Part shown: positions 9,630 through 20,029 of the stretch, piece by piece
How positions within the stretch are numbered: position 1 is the stretch's first letter
Layout of the letters: the number at the start of each line of letters is the position of its first letter
Assembly (NCBI GenBank): GCA_034620365.1
Contig: JAQGEQ010000071.1
Span: 5,704,001 to 5,768,000 of the forward strand
Length of the DNA: 64,000 nucleotides
Source of the DNA: Pegea sp. RAD2-039
Lineage: Eukaryota; Chordata; Thaliacea; Salpida; Salpidae
Direction of reading: 5' to 3'
The notes under the pieces: generated by a model
The model's input: the letters and a program-made list of their open reading frames with translations, nothing else
The model's database searches: none
What the model was told of the DNA's origin: nothing
Made by a program: the position numbers and the translations under genes

Positions 9630-12600
9630 TTATTCTGCTTTAAGTTCTAACAAATTAATAACTTGTTGAACATTTTTAACAGCTAACTTGCGGCTTGAAC
9701 GGACTTCAATAGCACCAGGTGCTTCAGGTGTAACAATCGAATCTAACTTCAATAACTTCTTCGTCAAATTATCTTCGATTTTCAAATATGTTTTATCAGA
9801 TTTTAATCCTTCAAATTGACTAATTTCTTTTTCAATCTCCGGCAGATCTTCAACAATTTTCTCAATTGAATCCAAAGCAGCTTTAACACGATGGTCAATT
9901 TTTGTTTCTTCTTTTGGTTGTTCACTTGAAGAAGTTGTAGTTTTGGTTTGGTTAGCTGGTGGGGCGTTGTAGTTAGGTTGGGGACGGTTCATAGAGGGGG
10001 ACGATGTTCGAGAGTTGTCGTGAGTTACTTGGATAGGAATAGTTCGCGATTGTGGTTGTTGAGGACTTGGTTGTCGCGCAAAATTATGTTGGTATTGCTG
10101 TTGTTGGGGGTATTGCTGTTGTTGAGGGTATTGTTGTTGTGGATATTGTTGTTGTTGAGGATATTGTTGTTGTTGTTGAGGGTATTGTTGTTGTTGTTGA
10201 GGATATTGTTGTTGATGAGGGTATTGTTGTTGTTGTTGAGGGTATCGTTGTTGTTGTTGTTGGGAGTATTGTTGTTGTTGTTGGGGGTATTGTTGCTGTT
10301 GTTGTGGATACGGTTGTTGTTGTGGATACGGTTGTTGCTGTAAGTAAATAAAGTTGTTAATTTTGTGGTTGAAGTCAAATTTGTAGAAACTTTTTTAGAA
10401 AAAGCACAAAATAGAAGTTTAAAAAAGAGAATAAAACGGTGAACAGTAAATAAAAAACAAGCAGAAAAACTTGAAGAAGGTTGAATATAAAGTCAAAAAA
10501 ATATTTGCAGTGTTAGAAAACGGTTTCAATCAACATCAAAAGCGCTTATGAAAGGTGACCACGTGACTTTTTCAATCTGGTGACGTGATCTAGTATTAAT
10601 AGAAAATGAAGAAGCTGGCAGCAAACGAAGTGACGTGAAGCAGTAAAAACAAGAAGAAGTAAAAATATAAAATAACGTTTAAATAAGATGACAAAAAATT
10701 GTTTTTTTACAACAAATTTGGCAGAAAAAATGAGAAAAACAAAGAAGATGTAGAAGAGACCAGCTGTTCTACGATGACGTCATTGATGAAAAAATGACGT
10801 CATTGATGAAAATGAACAAACGCGACAGATGAAGAAGACGACTTGAGTGATGTTTGCATCTCAAAAACTTCTCATATTTAAAAATACTTTATGTCTGAAG
10901 ACGTCTGAAATTTTCTTTAATAATTTCTCAATTAAAAAGAAGTTTGTGAAAAATTTGAAACTGATGCAGTTCAAAAGTGAAATGAGGAGTTAGCACCTGA
11001 AACCACGTCAACTTGATGCGTTGTAAAAGCAGAAAAAGCAAAAAAGCGGATGAAAAAAGACCTGATGTTTGCTCAAATCACAGAAGTCGGTAACTTGATC
11101 TTCAACCTCACTATCAATCAAGAGATCTTCATCTTCAGCAGTCTTGTTTGCAGGCTTCAAATTTATATAAGTAGTAGATGAAATAGTTGCAGGATCTTCA
11201 TCTTCAACACTCGCATCTTTGGGATCAACTTCTTCAATCAACACTCGATCCTCATCACAAGTGGTCGCCGATAATCCAGCGATGAGAGACTGTGGTGAGT
11301 CTGGTTCTTCTACAATGACGTCATCAGAAGATGGTATGACGTCATCATTTGTTGTTGGGATTAGTATCTTGTCAGGAGCAGCTTCTACATCTGAGGGATC
11401 GTCTGTTTGAATAGCTTTTGATTCCATCTTTACTTTTCTGGGATAAAAGACTTCTGAGATGGTTTGTTGATCTTTATTATCTTCTGGGATAGAAAAGGTA
11501 TCTTTGTCTTCATCGTGTGTCTTATATGGAAGAGGAATCGGCGATTTTTCGCCACTAGATGGCACGCTTTCAACTTTAGTAGAAGATGGTTGAGTTGTAT
11601 CGGCTTGCGGGTTGTTCACATCAGATGGTTTGACAAGAACAGAAAAAATTGGAGAAGAAGATAAAGATGAAGGGAAAGATGAAGGAAGATGTTTAACAGG
11701 GATCAGAATAGGATCAGTAGTCGAAGTTGTGGTCGGTTGTGTACATACTTGTTGCTGGTTGAACGAAGTTGGGAAAAAATCCGGGTTCCAGTTCATGGGC
11801 CGATTGTAATGACCATTTGGGTTTTCATGTTGGACTTGAATGACGCGCGGTTGTTTGGCGTGGTTGTTCTGTGGATAAAAGTTTTGGATTACTTGTTGTC
11901 AAAACTGATAAGTTGAAGTTAGTTTCTGCCCACTTTAAATATTCAGAAAATTAATTGAAAATTGAAATAGTTTTTTATCACGTGATAAACCTCTCAGCTT
12001 AAAAGTAGTTTAATTTTTGTAAAAGTTTTAGAAATTACTAAAAAGTTATTAAAGCTAAAAAATTATAAGAAAGTAAATGTTTGATTAATAAATAATTTAA
12101 AGCAAAAAATTTATATGTTTTTCAAGTAACTTTTTATAAAGAATTGAAATTAGTTGTAAATGAAAAGTTCCACTAAATGAAAATCAAGTTTTATCACTAG
12201 TACTTAAGTGGATAAAATCAAATCAATGAACATTTGAGACATTTGAGTTAGACATGACATCATTCTAGTAAAAGAAAGATAAAGACAATAAAAACTAAAT
12301 ATGGAAACAGATAGCAAGTAGCTACAAAATAGTTTTATAATTAATCGAAACAGAAAAGAATTTATAATAAAAACTCACAAAATAAGCTACAAACTAAACC
12401 AAGTTAGAAATTAAATATTTTTTAATTCATTATTTTCACTTCTTTAAAAAAAAAATTAATAAAATCACCAAATACATGAAAATAATATCAAAAAATTAGC
12501 AGACAAATAGATGACCTTCAAATTTATAAGGTCAATAAAATCATAAGTTAGTTTATGGTGATAATGTCACTCATGTACAATAGCAAAAGACAAAAAACTA

Positions 12601-14569
12601 CAGTCGAAAATCTGTTAAAAAATATAAAAAATCAAATATAAGTAATAAACAAGTAGAAGTGAAAACAAACAAGTTAAAAAAAACTGTCAACTTCTGCCTG
12701 CTACATACCAAACATCCACTTTTATCAGTGCTTAAAGGACTGTAGCTAAAATCAGAACAAGTTTCTGGGTTTTTATCATCTACAACTTCGATGTCACTGT
12801 TTGTCTGTGATCTTTTCATGTCGCAGTTTTGCATTGTATATCAACAGCTGGTTACTGAGATGTACAACAGATAGTAGAGAAAGTTGTTGGTAATGAAAGC
12901 AGAAAATTAGAAGTACTACTGATGAGCACAAGATGTTTTCTAGAATTATCTTTTAGAAAAGTCTAGAGGTTTGGTGAGTTAGTTTAAAACCAATGAAGAT
13001 ATTTACTTTCCAAATTTACTTTTTCCTTTTCTCTCGCTTCTAATTTCATCATAGAAATAATTTAAAAAGATTTTGAGAAATTTAAAATAGTTTTTTTTAA
13101 GTGTGTTTGCTGTCAGTTAATGGAATTATCTATTTTTAATTATCAATTATTGATCAATTTAATTTGGTGATTTGAAAATGTATTTATAAATTGATTTGGT
13201 ATTTCATTTGGTAAGAAAGCCTTCAACCAAAATCAACTTAAATAACTTTTTATTTTCTTCTAACTAATCAGCTTGAAAAACAGATAGAAAACAGAGATAA
13301 CCCAAGACATAAATGATTACTAAACAAGATAAAACTGAAAATAAATTTTAGCACAAATATAAATGTAACAAATAAACACAAAGCAAAAAAGCTTAGGACA
13401 TTTGGTTCAAAGAAAAACCACAAGATATATATAATGTTTCAGAATCAGAATATAAGATTTAGTTTGTTAATTACTTCTATAAATATATCAAATAGTATTT
13501 GATAAGAAACTAATCAATTTAATTTTTGAAAAGTATATGAGAGATATAAATTAACTTTTAATTCATTAAGCATGAAAAAGTTTAGTAGAAAAATTCAGAT
13601 AAATCAATATAAACCAGAAAATAAAAGTAACAGGACAGTAAGTTCATTAAACTTTTATATAAAAATATAAAGTGGTAAAAGAACAGATAATAATATAAGA
13701 AACAAAACTCACTAACAAGTTAGATATTTATTTATTTTTTTAAGAATATATACAAAAACATTTTATACTTTTTTAGCATAAAACTAAACTTCTGTTTATA
13801 AATTCAATGTTTGCTTTACAAAACATATTTTCTACTTTTTTCATAAAATTAAACAAAAAATACAAAATATTTTGCTAAATTAATATGATAAAAATGAGAA
13901 TAAATCTTTCTATAACTTTATAAACTAAATTGGCATGATACATTTTTTATGCCAAGCTATAACTATCTACAAAATCATCTAACTATCAAAAATATTTTTC
14001 TAAAATGAATCAGAACATAAATAACAGATGAACAAATTAAATTATTATAGGAGAAGAAATCATTAAAGCTAATTTGAATATAAAAACTTTGGATAAAAGA
14101 TACACTTATATATATTGATAATCAAAAACTTGTAAAAGATTATTTACAAAAGTAGAAAACAAACCTAAAAGTATAGACAGAAAATTTATATAATAAAAAC
14201 CAAGAATAAAAAATATCATTTTAAACTAAAAAGAAGTTTAATAGATCAGCTACCAACCTGAGGAGTTCTTGGGTCAGAAAATGTTGTTGTTTTTGTGTTA
14301 TGATCAACAAAATAAGGTAAATTGTGTCTATGATCGTACATCATCTCCCATCCTATAAAATAATTTCAAAAAGTCATTTTTCAATAGTTAATATCTTATA
14401 TATTTATATTAGTATAAATCAGCATAATTATAAAACAAATCTATAGTTTGATATTATTCCAAAAACATATTAATTTAAAAAATATATAAAATGTTTGAAG
14501 ATCTTCACCTGGAGGTAAAGGTCTCTGATCCAATCTAGGATCACCATTAGGAAATGATGATGAATTCAT
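9630..14569 (-). CDS. BAG3: BAG3-type co-chaperone (WW + IPV motifs + BAG domain)
   Basis: Hsp70 nucleotide-exchange co-chaperone of the BAG3/starvin type, which works in the cytosol in chaperone-assisted autophagy. Four exons join in phase: 14509-14569, 14258-14352, 11062-11868 and 9630-10337, giving 556 residues. A WW domain spans the first two exons ([12 protein letters not shown]...PYFVDH...TTTFSDPR, residues ~14-50). Two IPV-type motifs follow: LIPVKH near residue 108 and IPIQVTH near 421; in BAG3 such motifs bind HSPB8/HSPB6. A Q/Y/P-rich repeat lies between them (residues ~322-400). The BAG domain covers residues ~467-556, with [20 protein letters not shown] and LLKLDSI matching the BAG3 pattern FEGKKTDKKYLMIEEYLTK. 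The start was chosen because exon 1 completes the WW domain. The last exon ends 14 codons after the domain's VKNVQQVI helix. Confidence 0.88.
10111..10337 (-). repeat. Q/Y/P codon repeat in the BAG3-type gene
   Basis: Coding tandem repeat at the start of the last exon. About fifteen units of two to five glutamines followed by YP, YS or RYP run on the minus strand. It has the composition of a prion-like low-complexity region. The plus strand shows the same tract as TTGTTGTTG runs, which create false ORFs. Confidence 0.9.
10774..10813. repeat. 20-bp tandem duplication containing TGACGTCA, BAG3 last intron
   Basis: Two adjacent 20-bp units, each ATGACGTCATTGATGAAA plus two bases, lie in the intron 10338-11061. 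Each carries a perfect CRE-type palindrome. Function is unknown; it could be a doubled CREB/ATF site or an instance of a genome-wide repeated word. Confidence 0.8.
12709..12834 (-). CDS. Putative alternative first exon of the BAG3-type gene (WW-less isoform)
   Basis: Starts with ATG at 12834 and reads 42 codons ([20 protein letters not shown]...STDKSGCL) to a good donor, TTG|GTATGT. It ends in phase 0, the same phase in which the WW exon joins exon 11062-11868, so it would splice in frame. A TGA two codons upstream in the same frame argues against an internal exon and for a 5' terminal one. The predicted product would lack the WW domain but keep the IPV motifs and BAG domain. It is supported by splice logic only. 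Confidence 0.45.
12938..12945. promoter_or_regulatory. Heat-shock-element-like core TTCTAGAA
   Basis: A perfect inverted pair of HSF units (TTC..GAA), followed by an imperfect third unit (ATC). It lies about 104 bp upstream of the alternative start at 12834. BAG3 is a known HSF1 target in vertebrates. A two-unit match can arise by chance in AT-rich DNA. Confidence 0.3.
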
Positions 14570-15015
14570 CAAATCAAAAATTTATACAAAAAAATATCCT
14601 ACAATTCTGGTAAAAAAATTTCTTTAAACTGATGCAGAAATTAAAAAAATGAAATATAAAACAAATAAAAGTTATTATATTATAATCACTTATTTTTATA
14701 AAATAAAAACTTTCTTTTTATTTAAAGACACATATTACAGTAAAAAGAATTTTTAAATTGTTGCAAATTACAAAATTTGCTATTATGTTTAGCAAATATA
14801 TTGTTGTTATAATAAATTCCCTAAATGCTATTTCATAAAAAGTTGTTTTACAATTTTGAAAGTTTAAAAAGTTCTAACTTATAAATTATTTTTGAACAGT
14901 ATTATAAAATCACAAAAAGAATGATTACAAATTTACGAACGAATAGTAAAAACTGAAGTGCTTTCTTGACAAAGTCTAAGTTTACAGATAACATTCTGGG
15001 CTCAGTATTCAGCGT

Positions 15016-15115
15016 GTTTATTTATTTATTTTAATAAATGCAAAGGAGGGTGCCTGAAAAGAGCAGCTCCCGCTAACACACATTCTCACCAATAATATCT
15101 ATTAATTTATTAATA
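15016..15115 (-). mobile_element. CR1-like LINE 3' tail fragment
   Basis: Inverted ~100 bp LINE terminus lying about 80 bp upstream of the full-length plus-strand copy. The GTGAGAATGTGTGTTAGCGG block and the AAATAAATAAA end are clear. One hairpin arm is mutated (AGCTGC instead of AGGTGC). Confidence 0.8.
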
Positions 15116-15714
15116 TATTTTTCAAACAACTCTGAATTAAGTCAGAAAAACTTTGTAATCTGATTCTAAATATATAAAAAAAGAACGTTTTATCATAACT
15201 TTTGCTCTTTAGTGCTAATGATTAGTTTAAATATCGACGGTTTTTCTTGTTTTAAATTTATGCAGATAGAAATAGTCCCTTTTCTTTTAAAAATCTAAAT
15301 TTTAGTTATAATTATATGCTATTTATATGCTATCGTATTATATCTTTGAATAAGATTATTAATTAACATTTTGAATAAGGTTATTCAGGTTATAGGTTGT
15401 TAGGATAACAAATTTATTCTGATATTGCTTATAAGCTTTGATAAAACTGTTTTCAGTAAAGGATTTGTATATTTTTTGTGATCATATCTGGATTAGAAAT
15501 CAATTTGGACTTTTTATCATCTTCAATTTCTATATACTCTATTTGAATAACTGCTAATAAGCTGTGATTAAGTTTTGTGGTGTATTTATTAATTATTATT
15601 TATTATATTTTATTAACTTGGTATATTTGTTTATATATTTATTTATATACATATCACATACATTTATCTGACTTATAAATTTCATACTTTGGTGGGAGTT
15701 ACTAAAAATCTATC

Positions 15715-16710
15715 ATGGAAACTATGGTAGATACAAATGGCAGGACCTTGCGGTCAAAAGCTCCAAAAAACCCAAGCAAACCAAGTTCTTCAAAACAAGC
15801 TTGCAATGGCAATTGCCAAGCTTGTAACAAAACTTGCTCTGGTGAAGATATGGCAATAGATTGCATCAAATGCCTCTCTAGGTTTCACCTCACTTGTAGT
15901 GATGTGAATAAAAAATTATATGATATATTTGAAAATAATAAAATGCAGCAAGTGGGATTTTGTTGGTTCTGCATTAAATGTAGATCTATGGACAAAACAA
16001 CTACCTCGTCCAACACTAACAAATGCTTATTGTCCGACATCAGCAACACCATATCCACTGAATTGGCCAAATTAAAATCCGAAATTGGCAACGATGTTGC
16101 CAAAATCAATGAAAAGATTTCTATCTTATCAAAATCTATGGATGAACTGGATGCCTCCACAAAGAAGCCTCTCACATGGGCCTCAGTTGTTGGTAATTCT
16201 GGATCCGAAAAAAATACTAGCGTGGTGCAACTTCTTGCCAAGAAGGTTACTGACACGCACAAAAAACTTACTCTGGACCGGGAGGATAGAGAAAACAATG
16301 TCATCATCTTTGGTGTCTCCGAGACTGATAAAGACGATGACATCAAGACTTTTAATCAAATGAGCACTCAAAGCCTTGGTTTTGTGGACGCTCCAAAAGT
16401 TTCAATGACCAGACTCGGGGCAAAAAGATCAAATCATAAAAGACCGTTAAAAGTGTCCTTTCAGGAAAGATGGGACAAACGTAAGTTTCTTGCTAAGCTG
16501 TATAAGCTTAAGCAAGACGAAAAATTCCAGGGCATCAGAGTAGCACATGATATGTGTGAAGATGATCGCTCAGAAAATAAGCGTCTTCTAAAAGAGGCGT
16601 ACAGCCGAAATCAGAAAGAGCAACCAACTGATTTCAAATACAAAGTTCGAGGTCCTCCATGGGCTTTAAAGATTGTGAAGGTCTTTTCAAAAAACGGAAG
16701 TGCAAAATAA
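15715..16710 (+). CDS. LINE ORF1 protein with PHD finger
   Basis: 331-residue ORF1 product, presumed to bind the element RNA in the retrotransposition particle. A PHD-type Cys4-His-Cys3 zinc finger occupies residues ~34-88 (CQACNKTC...DCIKC...FHLTC...CWFCIKC). A coiled-coil stretch follows (STELAKLKSEIGNDVAKINE, residues ~117-150). The C-terminal part (RPLKVSFQERWDKRKFLAKL...GIRVAHDM) resembles the RRM/CTD region of LINE ORF1 proteins. PHD-bearing ORF1s are known in several CR1-group elements. The ATG at 15715 is the first in frame and is conserved in the copy at 51441-53555. The ORF overlaps ORF2 by 52 bp in another frame. Confidence 0.88.
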   Translation: METMVDTNGRTLRSKAPKNPSKPSSSKQACNGNCQACNKTCSGEDMAIDCIKCLSRFHLTCSDVNKKLYDIFENNKMQQVGFCWFCIKCRSMDKTTTSSNTNKCLLSDISNTISTELAKLKSEIGNDVAKINEKISILSKSMDELDASTKKPLTWASVVGNSGSEKNTSVVQLLAKKVTDTHKKLTLDREDRENNVIIFGVSETDKDDDIKTFNQMSTQSLGFVDAPKVSMTRLGAKRSNHKRPLKVSFQERWDKRKFLAKLYKLKQDEKFQGIRVAHDMCEDDRSENKRLLKEAYSRNQKEQPTDFKYKVRGPPWALKIVKVFSKNGSAK

Positions 16711-19706
16711 CCACTGGACCCACATCATCCTTATTCAACCTCTCTTCGCACAAAATTATTAATACTATGCTTCCAGCTCAAGATACCAGTACACAGAAGC
16801 CTACCACCAAATCTTACAAGTGTCAAAAAGACAATTTTTCTATTATATTAGGTATGTTTTTCAACGCACGGTCAATTGTCAACAAAATTTTCGAATTGAA
16901 AGCTCTTTTGCTTTCTCAAGATTTTACATTTGTTTTCATTACCGAAACTTGGTTGAAACCCTTTTATCCTGACTCCTTTCTGGATGACAGTGATCTTTTT
17001 CGTGCTTTGCGCTGTGACAGACTGTTTGATAGAGGCGGCGGTGTTTGTGTAATCTATAAAACATCACTGGCACCTATGATTTCAAGAATTAAGATAAATA
17101 CCATTGACTGCCCAGGATTTGAGATTATTGCTTTCAATTTTCATTACTCAAAGTCTAAGTTTTCCCGCTTTATATGTACCTACCTACCACCGTCTAACGT
17201 TAACGATGATGTTACTATTAAGGCCTTATTGAAGGTTCTGAAAAGCCTAATTTGTCCTGAGATCTATATTCTTGGGGATTTTAATTTCAGTAGAATTGAT
17301 TGGAATAACCCAAATTTAGCATTCAATGGAAAATTGTTTAATTTGAATGGAGACAAAACTAATTCAGCCAATCTGAGTCATGTCTTTGTAAACTTCCTTG
17401 ATGCCAATAATCTATCTCAGATGGTTACTTTTCCAACCCAAGTTAGTGGTAATACTTTGGATCTTCTCATGACATCAAAACCTGAGAACGTTATCTACGT
17501 TGATCAAAATGAACCTTTTGCTCTGACATGCGATCACAACATGATTGAATTCAAGCTCCATCAAACTTTTTCTATGAACGTTAAAACTCCAAGCATACGG
17601 AACTTTTATCGTGGAAATTATAACAGTATAAACAAGTTTTTATCAGGTGTTGACTGGATTTCTGTTTTCAACTCTACCGAAGACATCAATGATATCTACT
17701 CGAGGTTTACTAACATTGTTAATGAGTCAATTAAAAAGTTCATACCTTTATATAGAGTCAACAAAAAACCACACTTGCCAAGATATTTAAGGAATTTACA
17801 GCATTTGAAAAACCTCTTATACAAACAAACTAAAGCAGATCCTTCCATCAAACCTCTATACAAAGATCTTTGTCTAGTCTACAAGAAATCAGTTTATAGC
17901 TTCTATTTAGGAAAAGAAAGTGCAATCTTATCTTCACCTAGCAAGAAAACGTTTTTTGGCTTCATTAATCACAAGCTTAAGGTGAGATCTCATCTACCTC
18001 CCTTGCTTGATAACGCTAATCAGCTGGTGATGGAACCAAAGAATAAAGCTGAATTGCTAAACAAACAATTTGAAAAGGTTTTTATAACCGATGATGGCAA
18101 TACTCCTACTATTTCCTACTCCAATATCCTTTCAAATATCTCTGAGATGGTAGATCTAGACATAACAGCTGATATAGTATCTAAGGCTATTTCTTCTCTA
18201 AAATCAACAGTTTCCAACACCCCAGATCAAATCCCAGCTTTGTTTTTAAGAAAAAGTACTTCTTCTTTAGCGCTACCCTTATCGCTACTCTTTAACATGA
18301 CTCTTAAGCGGGGAAGACTTCCACAAATTTGGAAGAATGCTATTATTACTCCAATTTATAAGAAGGGTCCCAGAAACACTGCACTTAACTACAGACCAGT
18401 TTCGCTGACTTCGGTTATCTGCAGAACTCAAGAACACATCATTCACAACCATATAACTAGCCATTTGACTGAGCATCATCTAATATCTGATGTCCAGCAT
18501 GGCTTTGTTAAGCAAAGATCTTCTTTGACTCAACATCTCAATTTTTTCAATGAGCTTACAGCTCATTACGAAAGTAATACTCCATGTGACATCATATACC
18601 TTGATTTTGCTAAAGCTTTTGATTCTGTTCCACACAACAAGCTCATTACTGTATTGAAAAACATAAAAATCAGCAACTCTATCTTAAAATGGATTGAAGA
18701 TTTCTTATCAGGTAGAACCCAACGAACCCGTGTAGAAAGATCTTTATCTACTCCTAGTAAAGTCACCAGCGGCGTTCCTCAAGGTTCCGTCCTGGGTCCA
18801 CTTCTCTTTTTGATTTTCATTGAAGACCTCATCAGAAGACTAATAACAGTAGACAATGTCAGTGTGTTTGTGTATGCAGACGACATCAAGCTATTATCTG
18901 GTTCTCACTCAAAACTCCAAACTGTACTAAATATTGTAGAAAACTGGTCTGCGAATTGGCAACTTAAAATCCAGCCAACAAAGTCTGAAGTTATAACATT
19001 CTCCCGTAAGCCAGCTGCCAACTTCAGCAACCAATACTACATCAATGGATCTATTCTTGAACGAGTATCCTCAGTCATAGACCTCGGCATTACTCTGACA
19101 TCTGACTTCAAATGGCACAGTTATGTTTCCAGAATCTTTGGAAAATCTATCAGGCTTGTCCACCTCATCATAAAGACTTTTAATTCTAAAGATCCATGGT
19201 TTTTCGTCAACATTTTCAAACCGTACATACGCCCTATTCTTGAATACAATGTCAGTGCATGGATGCCATATCAAGTTGGTGATATCAGAAAAATCGAATC
19301 TGCTCAGGCAACATTTACGAGATTGGTTTGCAGGAAACTTAATATCAAATACGAGAGTTATAAGCATCGTCTCAGCTTCTTCAATCTAGATACTTTGGAA
19401 ATCCGAAGAATTAAATACGACCTTATTCTGATTTTTAAAATTATTCACAACCTAATTGATCTTCAGTTTGATGACTTTTTCTCCATTAGTCCCTCTCTCA
19501 AGTTATATCAACTTAGAAGACATAAACTACATCTTAATAAGCCTACTCCACCAGCTACGTTAACCAGATTAAGTTTTTTCTCATACCGCACAATCAGTAC
19601 ATGGAACAATCTGCCATCAGAGATTGTCATGTCAAAATCACTTATGCTGTTCAAGAAAAAGCTGAATTGTTATAACATCGCCAACATTGCCATTTCTAAA
19701 CTGTGA
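16659..19706 (+). CDS. LINE ORF2: APE endonuclease and reverse transcriptase
   Basis: 1,015-residue polyprotein that nicks the target and reverse-transcribes the element RNA. An APE-type endonuclease covers residues ~65-300, with N-A-R-S, ITETWL, ILGDFNFSRIDW and the histidine of CDHN. The reverse transcriptase covers residues ~510-800: NYRPVSLTS, QHGFVKQRS, YLDFAKAFDSV, SGVPQGSVLGPLLF, then the catalytic FVYADDIKLL (YADD at 18873-18884, residue ~739). A C-terminal connection region ends in ISKL. The frame differs from ORF1, with a 52-bp overlap, so the real start may be a downstream ATG or depend on reinitiation. No stop or frameshift was seen. Confidence 0.92.
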   Translation: MGFKDCEGLFKKRKCKITTGPTSSLFNLSSHKIINTMLPAQDTSTQKPTTKSYKCQKDNFSIILGMFFNARSIVNKIFELKALLLSQDFTFVFITETWLKPFYPDSFLDDSDLFRALRCDRLFDRGGGVCVIYKTSLAPMISRIKINTIDCPGFEIIAFNFHYSKSKFSRFICTYLPPSNVNDDVTIKALLKVLKSLICPEIYILGDFNFSRIDWNNPNLAFNGKLFNLNGDKTNSANLSHVFVNFLDANNLSQMVTFPTQVSGNTLDLLMTSKPENVIYVDQNEPFALTCDHNMIEFKLHQTFSMNVKTPSIRNFYRGNYNSINKFLSGVDWISVFNSTEDINDIYSRFTNIVNESIKKFIPLYRVNKKPHLPRYLRNLQHLKNLLYKQTKADPSIKPLYKDLCLVYKKSVYSFYLGKESAILSSPSKKTFFGFINHKLKVRSHLPPLLDNANQLVMEPKNKAELLNKQFEKVFITDDGNTPTISYSNILSNISEMVDLDITADIVSKAISSLKSTVSNTPDQIPALFLRKSTSSLALPLSLLFNMTLKRGRLPQIWKNAIITPIYKKGPRNTALNYRPVSLTSVICRTQEHIIHNHITSHLTEHHLISDVQHGFVKQRSSLTQHLNFFNELTAHYESNTPCDIIYLDFAKAFDSVPHNKLITVLKNIKISNSILKWIEDFLSGRTQRTRVERSLSTPSKVTSGVPQGSVLGPLLFLIFIEDLIRRLITVDNVSVFVYADDIKLLSGSHSKLQTVLNIVENWSANWQLKIQPTKSEVITFSRKPAANFSNQYYINGSILERVSSVIDLGITLTSDFKWHSYVSRIFGKSIRLVHLIIKTFNSKDPWFFVNIFKPYIRPILEYNVSAWMPYQVGDIRKIESAQATFTRLVCRKLNIKYESYKHRLSFFNLDTLEIRRIKYDLILIFKIIHNLIDLQFDDFFSISPSLKLYQLRRHKLHLNKPTPPATLTRLSFFSYRTISTWNNLPSEIVMSKSLMLFKKKLNCYNIANIAISKL

Positions 19707-20029
19707 ATTTTTCTTTTTTACAATACTATGATTCTGTGCAATTCTTCATTGTCATATACTTTTTCGTTTACACGTCAAATAGATCTAATTTGTGAGAATG
19801 TGTGTTAGCGAGAGGTGCTCTCTTTAGGCACCCTCCTTCACATTTATTGTAATAAATAAATAAATATCATAATGGTTTATAGGTTTCGCCGATATTATTT
19901 TATTATATAAATCTTTAAATTCATCAAAAATAAAAATAAACTAAACTTAAACAAAAGAGTACAGCCGTAAAAGAAATCAAAGCAAATAGCAAATAGAAAG
20001 TTTTTCACGCAGTGTAATAAGAAAAAGCC

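Larger units (their letters stand above)
15199..19864 (+). mobile_element. Full-length CR1-like LINE with intact ORF1 and ORF2
   Basis: A 4.67 kb non-LTR retrotransposon of the CR1/Jockey type. It has a ~516 bp 5'UTR, ORF1 (15715-16710), ORF2 (16659-19706), a short 3'UTR and a tail of TAAA repeats. It is flanked by the 8-bp direct repeat TATCATAA (15191-15198 and 19865-19872), which fixes both ends and shows a complete insertion. The 3' end carries a hairpin with arms AGGTGC and GGCACCCT, also seen in the truncated copies. Both ORFs are open from start to stop, so the copy may be competent or very young. Confidence 0.9.

Noticed and set aside
9948..10351. Plus-strand open frames rich in Leu or Val over the BAG3 repeat
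   Set aside because: They are antisense readings of the CAA-rich Q/Y/P repeat; the minus-strand frame gives a coherent BAG3 protein with a splice acceptor and conserved domains.
11219..11916. Plus-strand open frames over BAG3 exon 3
   Set aside because: Antisense of the exon that carries the IPV motif; no independent support.
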